DNA of 47,062 nt from Lachnospiraceae bacterium (lineage in GTDB: Bacteria > Bacillota > Clostridia > Lachnospirales > Lachnospiraceae): contig JAEFAR010000018.1 in assembly GCA_016287675.1 (NCBI GenBank), positions 1 to 47,062 of the forward strand. Direction: 5' to 3'. Both the position numbers and the translations under genes were made by a program. The notes below the pieces were generated by a model. That model had not been told where the DNA came from, made no database searches, and saw only the letters and a program-made list of their open reading frames with translations. The number at the start of each line of letters is the position of its first letter. Position 1 is the first letter of the stretch. Below are positions 1-7,763 of this stretch, piece by piece.

Positions 1-1
1 T

Positions 2-268
2 AAGTCCGAAACGGAGGTAAAGCTTCCTGATGGATCATGGAGCATATGCGTTGACAAGGACAATGCGGGAGTTAAAAAGCTTGGAAGCGCTAAAGGAAGT
101 GTTAAGGTTCCCGGTATCTCCGCCATGGTCCTTGTAAAAGGAAATACAGGAGCGGGAAAGAACAGAGCGCCTTTCGCAACGGCAGCATTGGCCTGCCTGG
201 GAGGCCTTCTCCTGATCGCTGCGGGCGTCTTTGGTTTTAAGAGATCAAAGAACAAAAAAGAAGATTGA
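2..268 (+). CDS. C-terminal fragment of surface-anchored pullulanase-like GH13 enzyme (5' end outside window)
   Basis: Only the last 88 codons are present, open from the window edge to TGA. The fragment reads as the terminal beta-sandwich of a GH13 type I pullulanase or alpha-amylase: LPDGSW, then VDKDNAG, then VPGISAMVLVKG, which matches the usual pattern where the last strand ends in a Val/Ala-Leu-Val run. It is followed by a Gly/Ala-rich linker, a hydrophobic membrane segment (about residues 61-79 of the fragment) and a basic tail KRSKNKKED. This layout indicates an extracellular enzyme held by a C-terminal membrane anchor. No LPxTG motif is visible, so sortase attachment is not supported. 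It could be another secreted GH13 enzyme; the catalytic domain lies outside the window. Confidence 0.6.
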   Translation, partial: KSETEVKLPDGSWSICVDKDNAGVKKLGSAKGSVKVPGISAMVLVKGNTGAGKNRAPFATAALACLGGLLLIAAGVFGFKRSKNKKED

Positions 269-272
269 GAAT

Positions 273-308
273 AAAAAAGCCGGGTGCATGAGCTGCATCC
301 GGTTTTTT
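273..308. terminator. Bidirectional intrinsic terminator between convergent genes
   Basis: A 9-bp stem (280-288 with 294-302, one G-U pair) with a 5-nt loop is followed by six T on the plus strand and preceded by an A-run that gives a T-run on the minus strand. It lies between the convergent ends of the pullulanase-like gene and the AraC gene, so it can serve both. Confidence 0.85.
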
Positions 309-322
309 GTGCGGTTAAAAGT

Positions 323-1240
323 CTATGCTGAGTACCCGGAAGGGGTGAGAAGTTTGTTATCCATTGATTTATGTACAGTGTTGGTCCAGGCTTTCTTTCT
401 GTATTCCGTGGGAGTACAGCTGTGACTGTCCTTAAATACGCGGTTAAATGTGGCAAGTGAGTTGTAGCCGCTTCTCATGGCAATGTCCGCCACGGACTCG
501 CCTGTGTCGATCAAAAGAAGCTCCGCATTTGTCATGCGCCTTTTCTGGAGGTACTCGTAGTAGGTGACTCCCGTAAAATCCTTGAACAGGCGGATGAAAT
601 GGGATTTTGAAAAGCCGGAGATCTCAACCACCGTATCCAGTGTCAGATCTTCGGAACAGTGTTCGTTAATGTACTTGCAGATGCTGAAGAAGGTGTCGAT
701 GTAACTTTGCTGACGCTGGTGCTTTACTCCGGCATTGTCGGAATTCTGCATAAGGCAGATCCGCCCCGCCTCTACGAAGAATGAAAGGGTGAGGGCGTGT
801 ATGCTTGCGCCGCAGAGGATGCCCATGTTTTCAGCTTCGTGGATGATCTTAAAAAGAAGGGAACGGAGCTTTTTGTATTCATCGTTTTCTTCATTCTTGT
901 TGAAGATGGCGCAGGGGAAGAAACGGCTGTAGGCAGCGTCGAAACCGCTGACTTCTCTTAAAATGGAATGTTTCACCTGAAAGATAAGCCTTTCTCCTTC
1001 CGGCGGAGACGTGAGGGTGTGCATTTCTCCGCTGGGGATTATGATGATGTCACCTTCGTTAAGCACGTGATCCACATTGTCGACAAAGACGTTATAGGTG
1101 TTTTTTAACGGCATGATGATCTCGATGTCGGAATGCCAATGGGCGGGATAGTCTTCATGTTTGTCGTTCATGTAGATCTTGAAACCGTCAAATTGGTCAT
1201 GATGCACTATTTCTTTGGTTCCGTGCAGTTCTTCTATCAT
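323..1240 (-). CDS. AraC family transcriptional regulator (cupin plus HTH)
   Basis: This 305-residue protein has an N-terminal cupin-type sensor (about residues 20-110, with HWHSDIEI and the turn EGDIIIIPSGEMH) and a C-terminal pair of AraC helix-turn-helix motifs (about 185-290, including FSKSHFIRLFKDFTG and MRSGYNSLATFNRVFK). The architecture is that of sugar-responsive AraC activators. The start is preceded by AAAGGGG on the minus strand. It is divergent from the GH3-transporter-GH115 locus, so I infer that it senses a xylan-derived sugar and activates that locus. The ligand cannot be read from the sequence. Confidence 0.93.
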   Translation of the reverse strand: MIEELHGTKEIVHHDQFDGFKIYMNDKHEDYPAHWHSDIEIIMPLKNTYNVFVDNVDHVLNEGDIIIIPSGEMHTLTSPPEGERLIFQVKHSILREVSGFDAAYSRFFPCAIFNKNEENDEYKKLRSLLFKIIHEAENMGILCGASIHALTLSFFVEAGRICLMQNSDNAGVKHQRQQSYIDTFFSICKYINEHCSEDLTLDTVVEISGFSKSHFIRLFKDFTGVTYYEYLQKRRMTNAELLLIDTGESVADIAMRSGYNSLATFNRVFKDSHSCTPTEYRKKAWTNTVHKSMDNKLLTPSGYSA

Positions 1241-1328
1241 GGCTTTTCCCCTTTAAAGACTAATCAGATATTATCATAGCAATATCATATGATTAAAAAT
1301 GATCATTTTCTTCTCATTAATCTCCTGT

Positions 1329-1357
1329 ATTATACTGTAAGAATACACAAATTTCAA
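1329..1357 (-). promoter_or_regulatory. Sigma-A type promoter for the AraC gene
   Basis: On the minus strand TTGAAA (1357-1352) and TATAAT (1334-1329) are separated by exactly 17 bases. The predicted start near 1322 leaves a leader of about 80 bases before the AraC start codon. Confidence 0.75.
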
Positions 1358-1460
1358 CTACGAATAAAATATTTTTTTAGAGATTATGAACAGATACACA
1401 GGGAAAATTTTTACAAATGTGATAAAAATGTCAATTTTTTGAAAAGTCCTTATGGGAATA

Positions 1461-1515
1461 TTTGATCATAGTTTGATACTGATTAGGAAGAAAAAAGAAA
1501 AATCAATGATATAAT
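1461..1515 (+). promoter_or_regulatory. Putative activator-dependent promoter of the GH3 gene with TTTGAT direct repeats
   Basis: A perfect -10 TATAAT is at 1510-1515, but no -35-like hexamer lies 16-18 bases upstream. Two direct TTTGAT repeats at 1461 and 1472, 11 bases apart, sit just upstream of the expected -35. Half-sites one helical turn apart, touching a weak -35, are typical of AraC-type activation. That the neighbouring AraC protein binds here is inference. The rest of the 1241-1604 gap is AT-rich, with no other gene seen. Confidence 0.45.
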
Positions 1516-1604
1516 CCAAATATGAACATAGAAAATATGCCCTTTTCGGGTAAATATATAATCAGTGGATGCGGCGGCGAAGCCGTGTTTACGCGGAGGT
1601 ATTA

Positions 1605-3767
1605 GTGAACGGCAATTGCAGGAACGTCAATTTCAATGACAAAAAATTGGCAGAATATAAAAAAATGGCAGAAGAACTTGTGTCCAAAATGACACTTGAA
1701 GAGAAGTGCACTCAGGTTGTCAACTGGGCACCGGCCATTGAAAGACTGAATGTCAAGAGCTACAACTGGTGGAATGAAGCCCTTCACGGCGTTGCGAGAG
1801 CCGGTGTGGCAACTGTTTTCCCACAGGCAGTCACCCTGGCAGCAAGCTTCGACGAAGAACTTTTGAATGAGATAGGAGATGCGGTTTCCACCGAAGGAAG
1901 AGCAAAGTACAACAATCAGCAGAAGTACAACGATCATGACATTTACAAGGGACTCACTTTCTGGGCTCCCAATATCAACATATTCAGAGATCCCAGATGG
2001 GGAAGAGGACATGAGACCTACGGTGAAGACCCCTACCTCACTTCAAGGCTCGGCATCAGCTACATCAACGGCATCCAGGGCGATGATCCCGACTGCCTTA
2101 AGGCAGCTGCCTGCACGAAGCATTTTGCGGTGCATTCCGGGCCCGAAGGCATCCGTCACAGCTTCGACGCCAAGGTCAACGATAAGGATTTTTGGGAAAC
2201 TTATCTCTATGCTTTTGAAAAATGCATTGAGAGCACCCATGTGGAAGCGGTCATGGGAGCTTACAACAGAGTAAACGGAGAACCTGCCTGCGGAAGCAGG
2301 AAACTCTTAATTGACATACTGAGAGACAGATTTGGTTTCAAGGGTCACGTAACCAGCGACTGCTGGGCTATCAGGGACTTCTACACCGGGCATATGGTCT
2401 GCGAAACGCCTCTCGAGGCTGTGGCGCTTGCCATGAACAGCGGCTGTGACGTTAACTGCGGCGATCTGTTCAAGAACATGAAGCAGGCGGTGGACGAAGG
2501 ACTGGTTAAGGAGAGCAGACTTGACGAAGCTCTTGTGCGTCTCTTTACCACCAGATACAAGCTGGGCATCATGGAAGGGCAGAAAACGAAGTACGATTCC
2601 CTTTCCCTTAAGGATGTGGATACGGAGGAAATGAAAGCTCTTAACTTAAAGGCTGCACTCGGATCTATCGTGCTCCTTAAGAACGATAAGAACTTCCTGC
2701 CTCTTGATGTAAAGAAGATTCGCACCATCGGCGTGATCGGACCCAATGCGGACAACAAGAAAGCACTTGTGGGCAACTACGAAGGTACGGCTTCAAGATA
2801 CGAGACCGTGCTCCTGGGAATAGAAGATTTCGTCGGGGATGACGTCAGGATCATGTATTCCGAAGGCTGTCATCTCTACAAGGATAAGGTCGAGAATCTC
2901 GGTCAGGCCAATGACAGAATAGCCGAAGTAAAAGGGGTGTGCGAAAACAGCGACGTTATCGTATGCTGTGTCGGACTGGATGCGGGACTTGAAGGCGAAG
3001 AGGGCGATGCAGGTAATGCCTATGCCAGCGGAGACAAAAAGGATCTTTCGCTGCCGGGGCTTCAGAATGATGTGATCAGATGCGCCATCGATTCCGGCAA
3101 ACCCGTGATCGTGGTTCTTCTTGCAGGAAGTTCCCTCGATCTCGGATACGCAAAGGAAAAGGCCGCAGCCATCATCTATGCGGGTTATCCCGGAGCAAGA
3201 GGAGGAAAGGCTGTTGCAGACATTATCTTCGGCTTTGCAAATCCTTCCGGAAAGCTTCCTTTTACCTTCTACAATACCACAGAGGAATTGCCTGATTTCA
3301 CGGATTACTCCATGAAGGGCAGGACCTACAGATATATGGAAAATGATGCTCAGTTCCCCTTCGGTTTCGGGCTTGGTTACAGCAGGTTCGAGATCTCGGA
3401 TGTGAGTCTTCCGGCACAGGTTTCGGAAGACAAACTTGACACTTCGGTTTCCGCAGATCTCGTTCTTAAGAACACGGGAAAGATGGACGGAGCTGAGGTC
3501 GTTCAGATCTATGTCGCAAGCGGAGAAGAGGGCGCTCCCAGGTATCAGCTTAAGGCATTCAAAAAGATCGCATTAAAGGCGGGAGAAGAGAAGAAGGTTT
3601 CGATCCCTTTAAGCCGCGACTCTTTTGAGATCGTAAACGAAAGAGGAGAGTTCGTTTTAAGTAAAGACAGAAAGTACAAGGTCTACATCGGGGTTTCACA
3701 GCCCGATGCCGTGAGCGAGAAACTTCTGGGACAAAAACCGGTTATGAGGGAGTTCTCAGTACTCTAA
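1605..3767 (+). CDS. GH3 beta-xylosidase / beta-glucosidase (cytoplasmic)
   Basis: This is a glycoside hydrolase family 3 exo-enzyme. The N-terminal barrel contains YNWWNEALHGVAR, FWAPNINIFRDPRWGRG, TKHFAVHSGPE and VTSDCWAI, whose Asp (about residue 252) is the nucleophile; the C-terminal alpha/beta sandwich and a fibronectin III-like domain follow (about 350-575 and 625-705). The YNWW...HGVAR form is common in GH3 beta-xylosidases, and the neighbouring GH115 gene supports action on xylo-oligosaccharides, but beta-glucosidase cannot be excluded. I chose GTG at 1605, which follows GGAGG by five bases; an in-frame ATG at 1569 lacks a ribosome site and would add an unconserved Arg-rich leader. 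There is no signal peptide. Confidence 0.93.
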   Translation: MNGNCRNVNFNDKKLAEYKKMAEELVSKMTLEEKCTQVVNWAPAIERLNVKSYNWWNEALHGVARAGVATVFPQAVTLAASFDEELLNEIGDAVSTEGRAKYNNQQKYNDHDIYKGLTFWAPNINIFRDPRWGRGHETYGEDPYLTSRLGISYINGIQGDDPDCLKAAACTKHFAVHSGPEGIRHSFDAKVNDKDFWETYLYAFEKCIESTHVEAVMGAYNRVNGEPACGSRKLLIDILRDRFGFKGHVTSDCWAIRDFYTGHMVCETPLEAVALAMNSGCDVNCGDLFKNMKQAVDEGLVKESRLDEALVRLFTTRYKLGIMEGQKTKYDSLSLKDVDTEEMKALNLKAALGSIVLLKNDKNFLPLDVKKIRTIGVIGPNADNKKALVGNYEGTASRYETVLLGIEDFVGDDVRIMYSEGCHLYKDKVENLGQANDRIAEVKGVCENSDVIVCCVGLDAGLEGEEGDAGNAYASGDKKDLSLPGLQNDVIRCAIDSGKPVIVVLLAGSSLDLGYAKEKAAAIIYAGYPGARGGKAVADIIFGFANPSGKLPFTFYNTTEELPDFTDYSMKGRTYRYMENDAQFPFGFGLGYSRFEISDVSLPAQVSEDKLDTSVSADLVLKNTGKMDGAEVVQIYVASGEEGAPRYQLKAFKKIALKAGEEKKVSIPLSRDSFEIVNERGEFVLSKDRKYKVYIGVSQPDAVSEKLLGQKPVMREFSVL

Positions 3768-3825
3768 GAATTTATTGCCGCGAGGCATTAAATAATCAAG
3801 AAAGATGAACTGAAAGGGAGAAAAG

Positions 3826-4830
3826 ATGAAGAAGGTTCAAAGTGAGGCCGTGGTTGGGAACGGTCAGACCCTGCTTTCAAAGAAAACAGGGATGCAAAGA
3901 TTCAAGATCTACATGAAAAGATACTGGCAATTGTATGCTATGCTTGCACTGCCGATGATCTACCTTGTGATCTTTAAGTATTACCCCATGAATTTCATCA
4001 CCATCGCATTTAAGGACTACAAGTTTAACAGACCTGTATTCAAAATGCCTTGGGCCAGTGTTAAAGGGGAGATCGACCTGCTGAAGCATTTTAAAGCAGC
4101 CATGAAACCGGATTTCTACAGTGCATTGAGAAACACGGTAACGCTGAATCTGCTCGATCTGTTTTTCGGATTTCCCGCACCGATCATTTTTGCACTTATT
4201 CTGAATGAACTTCCGTTCAGGAAATTTAAAAAGTTTGTTCAAACCGTTGCTTACATGCCGCATTTCCTGTCATGGGTCATCATTTACGGTCTGGTGTGCA
4301 TTCTTTTCCAGCCTGACGGACCTGCGGGCGGTGTTATCAATACCCTTCTTGTTAAAAACGGAATGGCTGCCATTCCTTTTCTTGACGATCCGAGTCACTG
4401 GATCGGAACATATGTTCTTGTCGGAGTATGGCAGAGCTTTGGATGGGGGTCCATCATTTACCTTGCTGCGATTGCCGGCATAAACCCCGAACTCTATGAA
4501 GCTGCGTCCGTTGACGGAGCGGGGCGTTTGAAAAAAATGTGGCACATCACGCTGCCGGGCATCAAGTCCACGATCGTTGTTCTTTTGATCATGAACATCG
4601 GCGGTATCGTAGGCGGTGCATTCGACAGGATCTATGCGATGCAGAATCCCGTTGTACTTTCGGTGGCGGACACATTGTCCACTTTCGTTTACAGAATAGG
4701 TTTGTCTTCCAGTTATCCTAAATTCGAACAGACGACCGCAGTGGGCTTGTTCCAGTCTGTGGTAGGCTTGTTCTTCCTGTTGGGAGCCAATAAGATCTCG
4801 CGTAAGCTCGGCGAACGCGGAATCTGGTAA
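3826..4830 (+). CDS. Sugar ABC transporter permease, LplB type
   Basis: The 334-residue protein is one of two membrane subunits of a CUT1 carbohydrate importer. About six membrane helices are visible, starting near residue 38 (YAMLALPMIYLVIF). The EAA loop that docks the ATPase is EAASVDGAGRLKKMWHITLPGI (split here as EAASVDGAG and WHITLPGI), about residues 225-246. AAAGGGAG precedes the ATG. It is followed after 17 bases by the second permease. The overall form resembles LplB/YtcP-type oligosaccharide or uronate-oligomer transporters. No ATPase gene is nearby, as is usual for systems that share an MsmX/MsmK-like ATPase. Confidence 0.93.
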   Translation: MKKVQSEAVVGNGQTLLSKKTGMQRFKIYMKRYWQLYAMLALPMIYLVIFKYYPMNFITIAFKDYKFNRPVFKMPWASVKGEIDLLKHFKAAMKPDFYSALRNTVTLNLLDLFFGFPAPIIFALILNELPFRKFKKFVQTVAYMPHFLSWVIIYGLVCILFQPDGPAGGVINTLLVKNGMAAIPFLDDPSHWIGTYVLVGVWQSFGWGSIIYLAAIAGINPELYEAASVDGAGRLKKMWHITLPGIKSTIVVLLIMNIGGIVGGAFDRIYAMQNPVVLSVADTLSTFVYRIGLSSSYPKFEQTTAVGLFQSVVGLFFLLGANKISRKLGERGIW

Positions 4831-4847
4831 TAGGGGGTGGATAATAA

Positions 4848-5720
4848 ATGAAGATCAAATCATTAAAAACAAAGATCGGAGACTATCTTTTTGTATTCCT
4901 TTGCATAATTGTGGCAGCCATCTGCCTTTTGCCCATGGTCTCCCTTCTCGCAAAAAGCTTAAGCTCAACCAAATATCTTGTGGCCGGGGAAGTTTTCTTT
5001 TTCCCGAAGGGGCTGAATTTCAACTCCTATGCATACGTACTTAAGGAAGCAAAATACATCAGATCCTTTTTCTGGACCGTATTGCTTACGATCATATGCA
5101 CGATCGTTTCCCTTACCATTACTTCGTTTTGCGCTTATCCCTTGATTTATGACAATCTGAAGGGTAAAAAGATAATTAACATATTGATCACATTTACGAT
5201 GTTTTTTAATGCTGGAATGATCCCCAACTATATGCTCATGAGATCGCTGCATTTTATCAACAGCCCTTTGGCCCTCATCATCCCGAGCTGCCTGAGCATC
5301 TATAACATGATCATCATGAGAAGCTTTTTCTATGGGATCCCCGACAGCTTAAGGGAATCGGCCGAGATCGACGGAGCATCGTTCTTTAAGATCTTTACTA
5401 ACATCTATCTTCCGCTTTCAAAACCCGTATACGCAACTCTTGCGCTTTTCTATGCGGTGGGAAGATGGAACGGTTATACGGATGCTCTCATGTATATAAA
5501 TGATGAAAAGCTTTATCCGTTGCAGCGATACCTGTACGATATCCTGAATTCCGCAAAGCAGGTAGAGGCAAGCAGACTTGAAAGCCAAAGCGTTGCGGGA
5601 ATGGCAGAATCCATGAAGGACGCGGTTGTTATGTTTTCAACCATACCCATCCTGCTTGTTTACCCCTGGCTTCAGAGGTACTTCATCGCGGGAGCTACAC
5701 TGGGTGCTGTTAAGGAATGA
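4848..5720 (+). CDS. Sugar ABC transporter permease, LplC/YtcP type
   Basis: The 290-residue second permease of the CUT1 importer has about six membrane segments, beginning with LFVFLCIIVAAICLLPMV near residue 14. Its EAA loop reads ESAEIDGASFF...IYLPLSKP at about residues 178-202. The C-terminus, with a short Gly-Ala-Val-Lys-Glu end, is typical of this subfamily. It lies between its partner permease and the binding protein, with a start preceded by GGGGG. The pair should form the translocation channel for oligosaccharides captured by the downstream lipoprotein. Confidence 0.93.
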   Translation: MKIKSLKTKIGDYLFVFLCIIVAAICLLPMVSLLAKSLSSTKYLVAGEVFFFPKGLNFNSYAYVLKEAKYIRSFFWTVLLTIICTIVSLTITSFCAYPLIYDNLKGKKIINILITFTMFFNAGMIPNYMLMRSLHFINSPLALIIPSCLSIYNMIIMRSFFYGIPDSLRESAEIDGASFFKIFTNIYLPLSKPVYATLALFYAVGRWNGYTDALMYINDEKLYPLQRYLYDILNSAKQVEASRLESQSVAGMAESMKDAVVMFSTIPILLVYPWLQRYFIAGATLGAVKE

Positions 5721-5783
5721 CCGGTATGCCATAGGGGCAGACCGTTAATTCAATACAAACATTTCAAAAGGGAGGAAAAAGAA

Positions 5784-7529
5784 ATGAAAAGAAAGTTAGT
5801 AGCGTTGTTACTTGCAGCTACAATGGTTATCTCATTGGCAGCCTGCGGTGACAAAAAAACAGGTGACTCATCTTCACAGCAGTCATCAGGCAGCAGCTCA
5901 TCGAGCAGCTCAAGCAGCAGTTCGTCAAGCAGCTCATCGAGCAGTTCTGCTCAGACAGAAGTGAAGAATGATCCCTCAAACGGCGAACTTGTTAACGGTA
6001 AGTTCGTTAAGACAAGAAAGATCACAGTTGAGGTTTACGACCGTAGCGGTAAGGTTGCCGCAGATGACAATGCATGGACTGATTGGATCAAGAAGCAGAT
6101 GCTTGACAGATACAATGTAGAAGTATCATTCAAGACGGTTCCCCGTTGGACAGAAAAGGATGCCATCAATACATTGCTTGCATCGGGCGATGCTCCCGAT
6201 ATCTGCTACACCTATGAGTATCCTACGATCCAGTCCTATGCAAACATGGACGGTATCATCGATCTCAATCCCCTTCTTGAGCAGTACAAGTCCTTGCTTC
6301 CCAACCTTTGGGCTTGGCTCGGCGATGAGAACATCTATTACGATCAGGATCCCAAGACGGGCACTGTATGGGCTATCGAAGGAAGAAGAAACAACACCTA
6401 TCGTATCAATACCTTTATCCGTCAGGATTGGCTTGATAAGCTCAACCTGAAGACTCCCACAACAATGGCTGAGTTCGAGACTGCCATCAAGGCATTCAGA
6501 GACAACGCTTCAAAGCTTCTCGGCAAGGATGCCGGACAGATGGTTCCTTTCCTTCTTACATCCGATGTGGGCTGGACAGCAGCACCTATCATTGAATCCT
6601 TCATCGATCCTAACATCACTGATAAGGAACTCTATGTAACCGGTTTCGATGACAGAAAGTACACAGTAGCAGGAACAAAGGAAGCTGTTAAGGTTCTCAA
6701 CAAGTGGTACAATGACAATCTTCTTTGGAAGAGCTTCCACCTTCATCAGGACGGTGACTCCGCAGGCGATGACCTTTGCAAGGCAGGTTATGTAGGAGCA
6801 TTCATCCAGAACTACGATTATCCTTACAGAAACAATGAGGACAGTATCAACGCACTTCTTGCAAAGAACGTAGATCCCAATGCTAAATTCGTTGCGATCA
6901 ACTGCTTCCAGGACAAGAACGGCAAGTACACTCATTATTCTTACTCAGCAGCAGGAGATCGTAAGACCTTCTTCCCTGCAACAAACAAGGAGCCTCTTGC
7001 TTCACTCCTTTATGTAGAATTCATTTCTTCACCCGAAGTTATCCAGTATCTCCAGATCGGTGAAGAGGGCATCAACCACAAGGTACATGACAATGGCGCT
7101 ATCGAGATCATTCCCGTTGATGATGCTCATGTTCGTTACAACCAGCTCGGAGGTAACAACATCGACCTTACCATCACATGTAACGGTCTCAGACTCAGCA
7201 CACCCGAGCTTACTCACCTTTCTATGGCTCTTTCCTATGCAGGATCTGATCCTCAGGATGTTGCCAATGCAATGGCTGTAGCTGAAAAGGATGCTGTTGC
7301 TCCTATCCATGTAAATGTTGGTGAGATCACAGCAGAATCCGAAGGCTCCGACCTTACAGGTAAGAGAAACGCAGGTTTCACACAGTCTGTAATCTGCCCT
7401 ACATCCGATTTCGACAAGACATGGGATGACGCTATGAAGGCATACATGCAGTCCGGCGGTAAGGCTATCCAGGATGAGCGTGAAGCTGCTTGGAAGGAAA
7501 ACTTCGGCAATAAGACTAATCTCAATTAG
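5784..7529 (+). CDS. Extracellular sugar-binding lipoprotein of the ABC importer (LplA type)
   Basis: This 581-residue protein starts with a lipoprotein signal (MKRKLVALLLAATMVISLAAC, lipid attachment at Cys21). A Gln/Ser-rich stretch with about 20 consecutive Ser (residues 29-55) forms a flexible tether. The mature part is a family 1 solute-binding fold with the opening ITVEVYDRSG and ASGDAPDICYTY, the latter common in this class. A very strong ribosome site (AAAGGGAGGA) fits high expression. It completes the importer with the two upstream permeases and presumably binds xylo-oligosaccharides or aldouronates; the ligand is inferred from the locus only. Confidence 0.94.
   Translation: MKRKLVALLLAATMVISLAACGDKKTGDSSSQQSSGSSSSSSSSSSSSSSSSSSSAQTEVKNDPSNGELVNGKFVKTRKITVEVYDRSGKVAADDNAWTDWIKKQMLDRYNVEVSFKTVPRWTEKDAINTLLASGDAPDICYTYEYPTIQSYANMDGIIDLNPLLEQYKSLLPNLWAWLGDENIYYDQDPKTGTVWAIEGRRNNTYRINTFIRQDWLDKLNLKTPTTMAEFETAIKAFRDNASKLLGKDAGQMVPFLLTSDVGWTAAPIIESFIDPNITDKELYVTGFDDRKYTVAGTKEAVKVLNKWYNDNLLWKSFHLHQDGDSAGDDLCKAGYVGAFIQNYDYPYRNNEDSINALLAKNVDPNAKFVAINCFQDKNGKYTHYSYSAAGDRKTFFPATNKEPLASLLYVEFISSPEVIQYLQIGEEGINHKVHDNGAIEIIPVDDAHVRYNQLGGNNIDLTITCNGLRLSTPELTHLSMALSYAGSDPQDVANAMAVAEKDAVAPIHVNVGEITAESEGSDLTGKRNAGFTQSVICPTSDFDKTWDDAMKAYMQSGGKAIQDEREAAWKENFGNKTNLN
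5868..5948 (+). repeat. Low-complexity serine-codon repeat in the binding-protein gene
   Basis: Mixed AGC/TCA/TCG/AGT codons encode the Ser-rich tether. A 17-base unit, AGCAGCTCATCGAGCAG, occurs at 5892 and again at 5928, exactly 36 bases (12 codons) apart, which points to in-frame expansion by slippage or duplication. Confidence 0.8.
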
Positions 7530-7557
7530 TAATCATTCAGAAATGTAAGCTTATATG

Positions 7558-7591
7558 GTAAAGCCATACAATCACGATTGTATGGCTTTAC
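7558..7591 (+). terminator. Perfect 15-bp hairpin after the binding-protein gene
   Basis: The arms 7558-7572 and 7577-7591 are perfectly complementary around a 4-base loop. The following TTATAT is a poor T-run, so the structure may act as a weak terminator or as a 3' mRNA-stabilising hairpin that protects the abundant binding-protein transcript. Confidence 0.65.
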
Positions 7592-7698
7592 TTATATGAA
7601 TATTGAAAAAGAGGGGATTGAGATATGGAAGGGAAAATAAAAGAATTATCAGCATACTCGTAGCTGCGCAGGGGGTCCTTTCTTGATTGATTTATGGC

Positions 7699-7727
7699 GT
7701 GACTTTGGAAGACATATATTATATAAT
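7699..7727 (+). promoter_or_regulatory. Candidate promoter for the GH115-esterase pair
   Basis: GTGACT (7699-7704, sharing TGAC with the consensus) and a perfect TATAAT (7722-7727) are 17 bases apart. A start near 7734 would give a leader of about 30 bases ahead of GGAGGAG and the GH115 ATG. The rest of the 7530-7763 gap holds the hairpin and no supported gene. Confidence 0.5.
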
Positions 7728-7763
7728 TACAGAGGATTATTCTTTATCGGAGGAGACTAATGT

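Noticed and set aside
5868-5948. CRISPR or other functional repeat array
   Set aside because: The repeat is in-frame serine codons within a coding sequence, with no regular spacers.
7625-7663. Twelve-codon frame with a fair ribosome site (GAGGGG) before the GH115 gene
   Set aside because: Too short and without codons linked to a known leader-peptide control; it also lies upstream of the predicted GH115 promoter.
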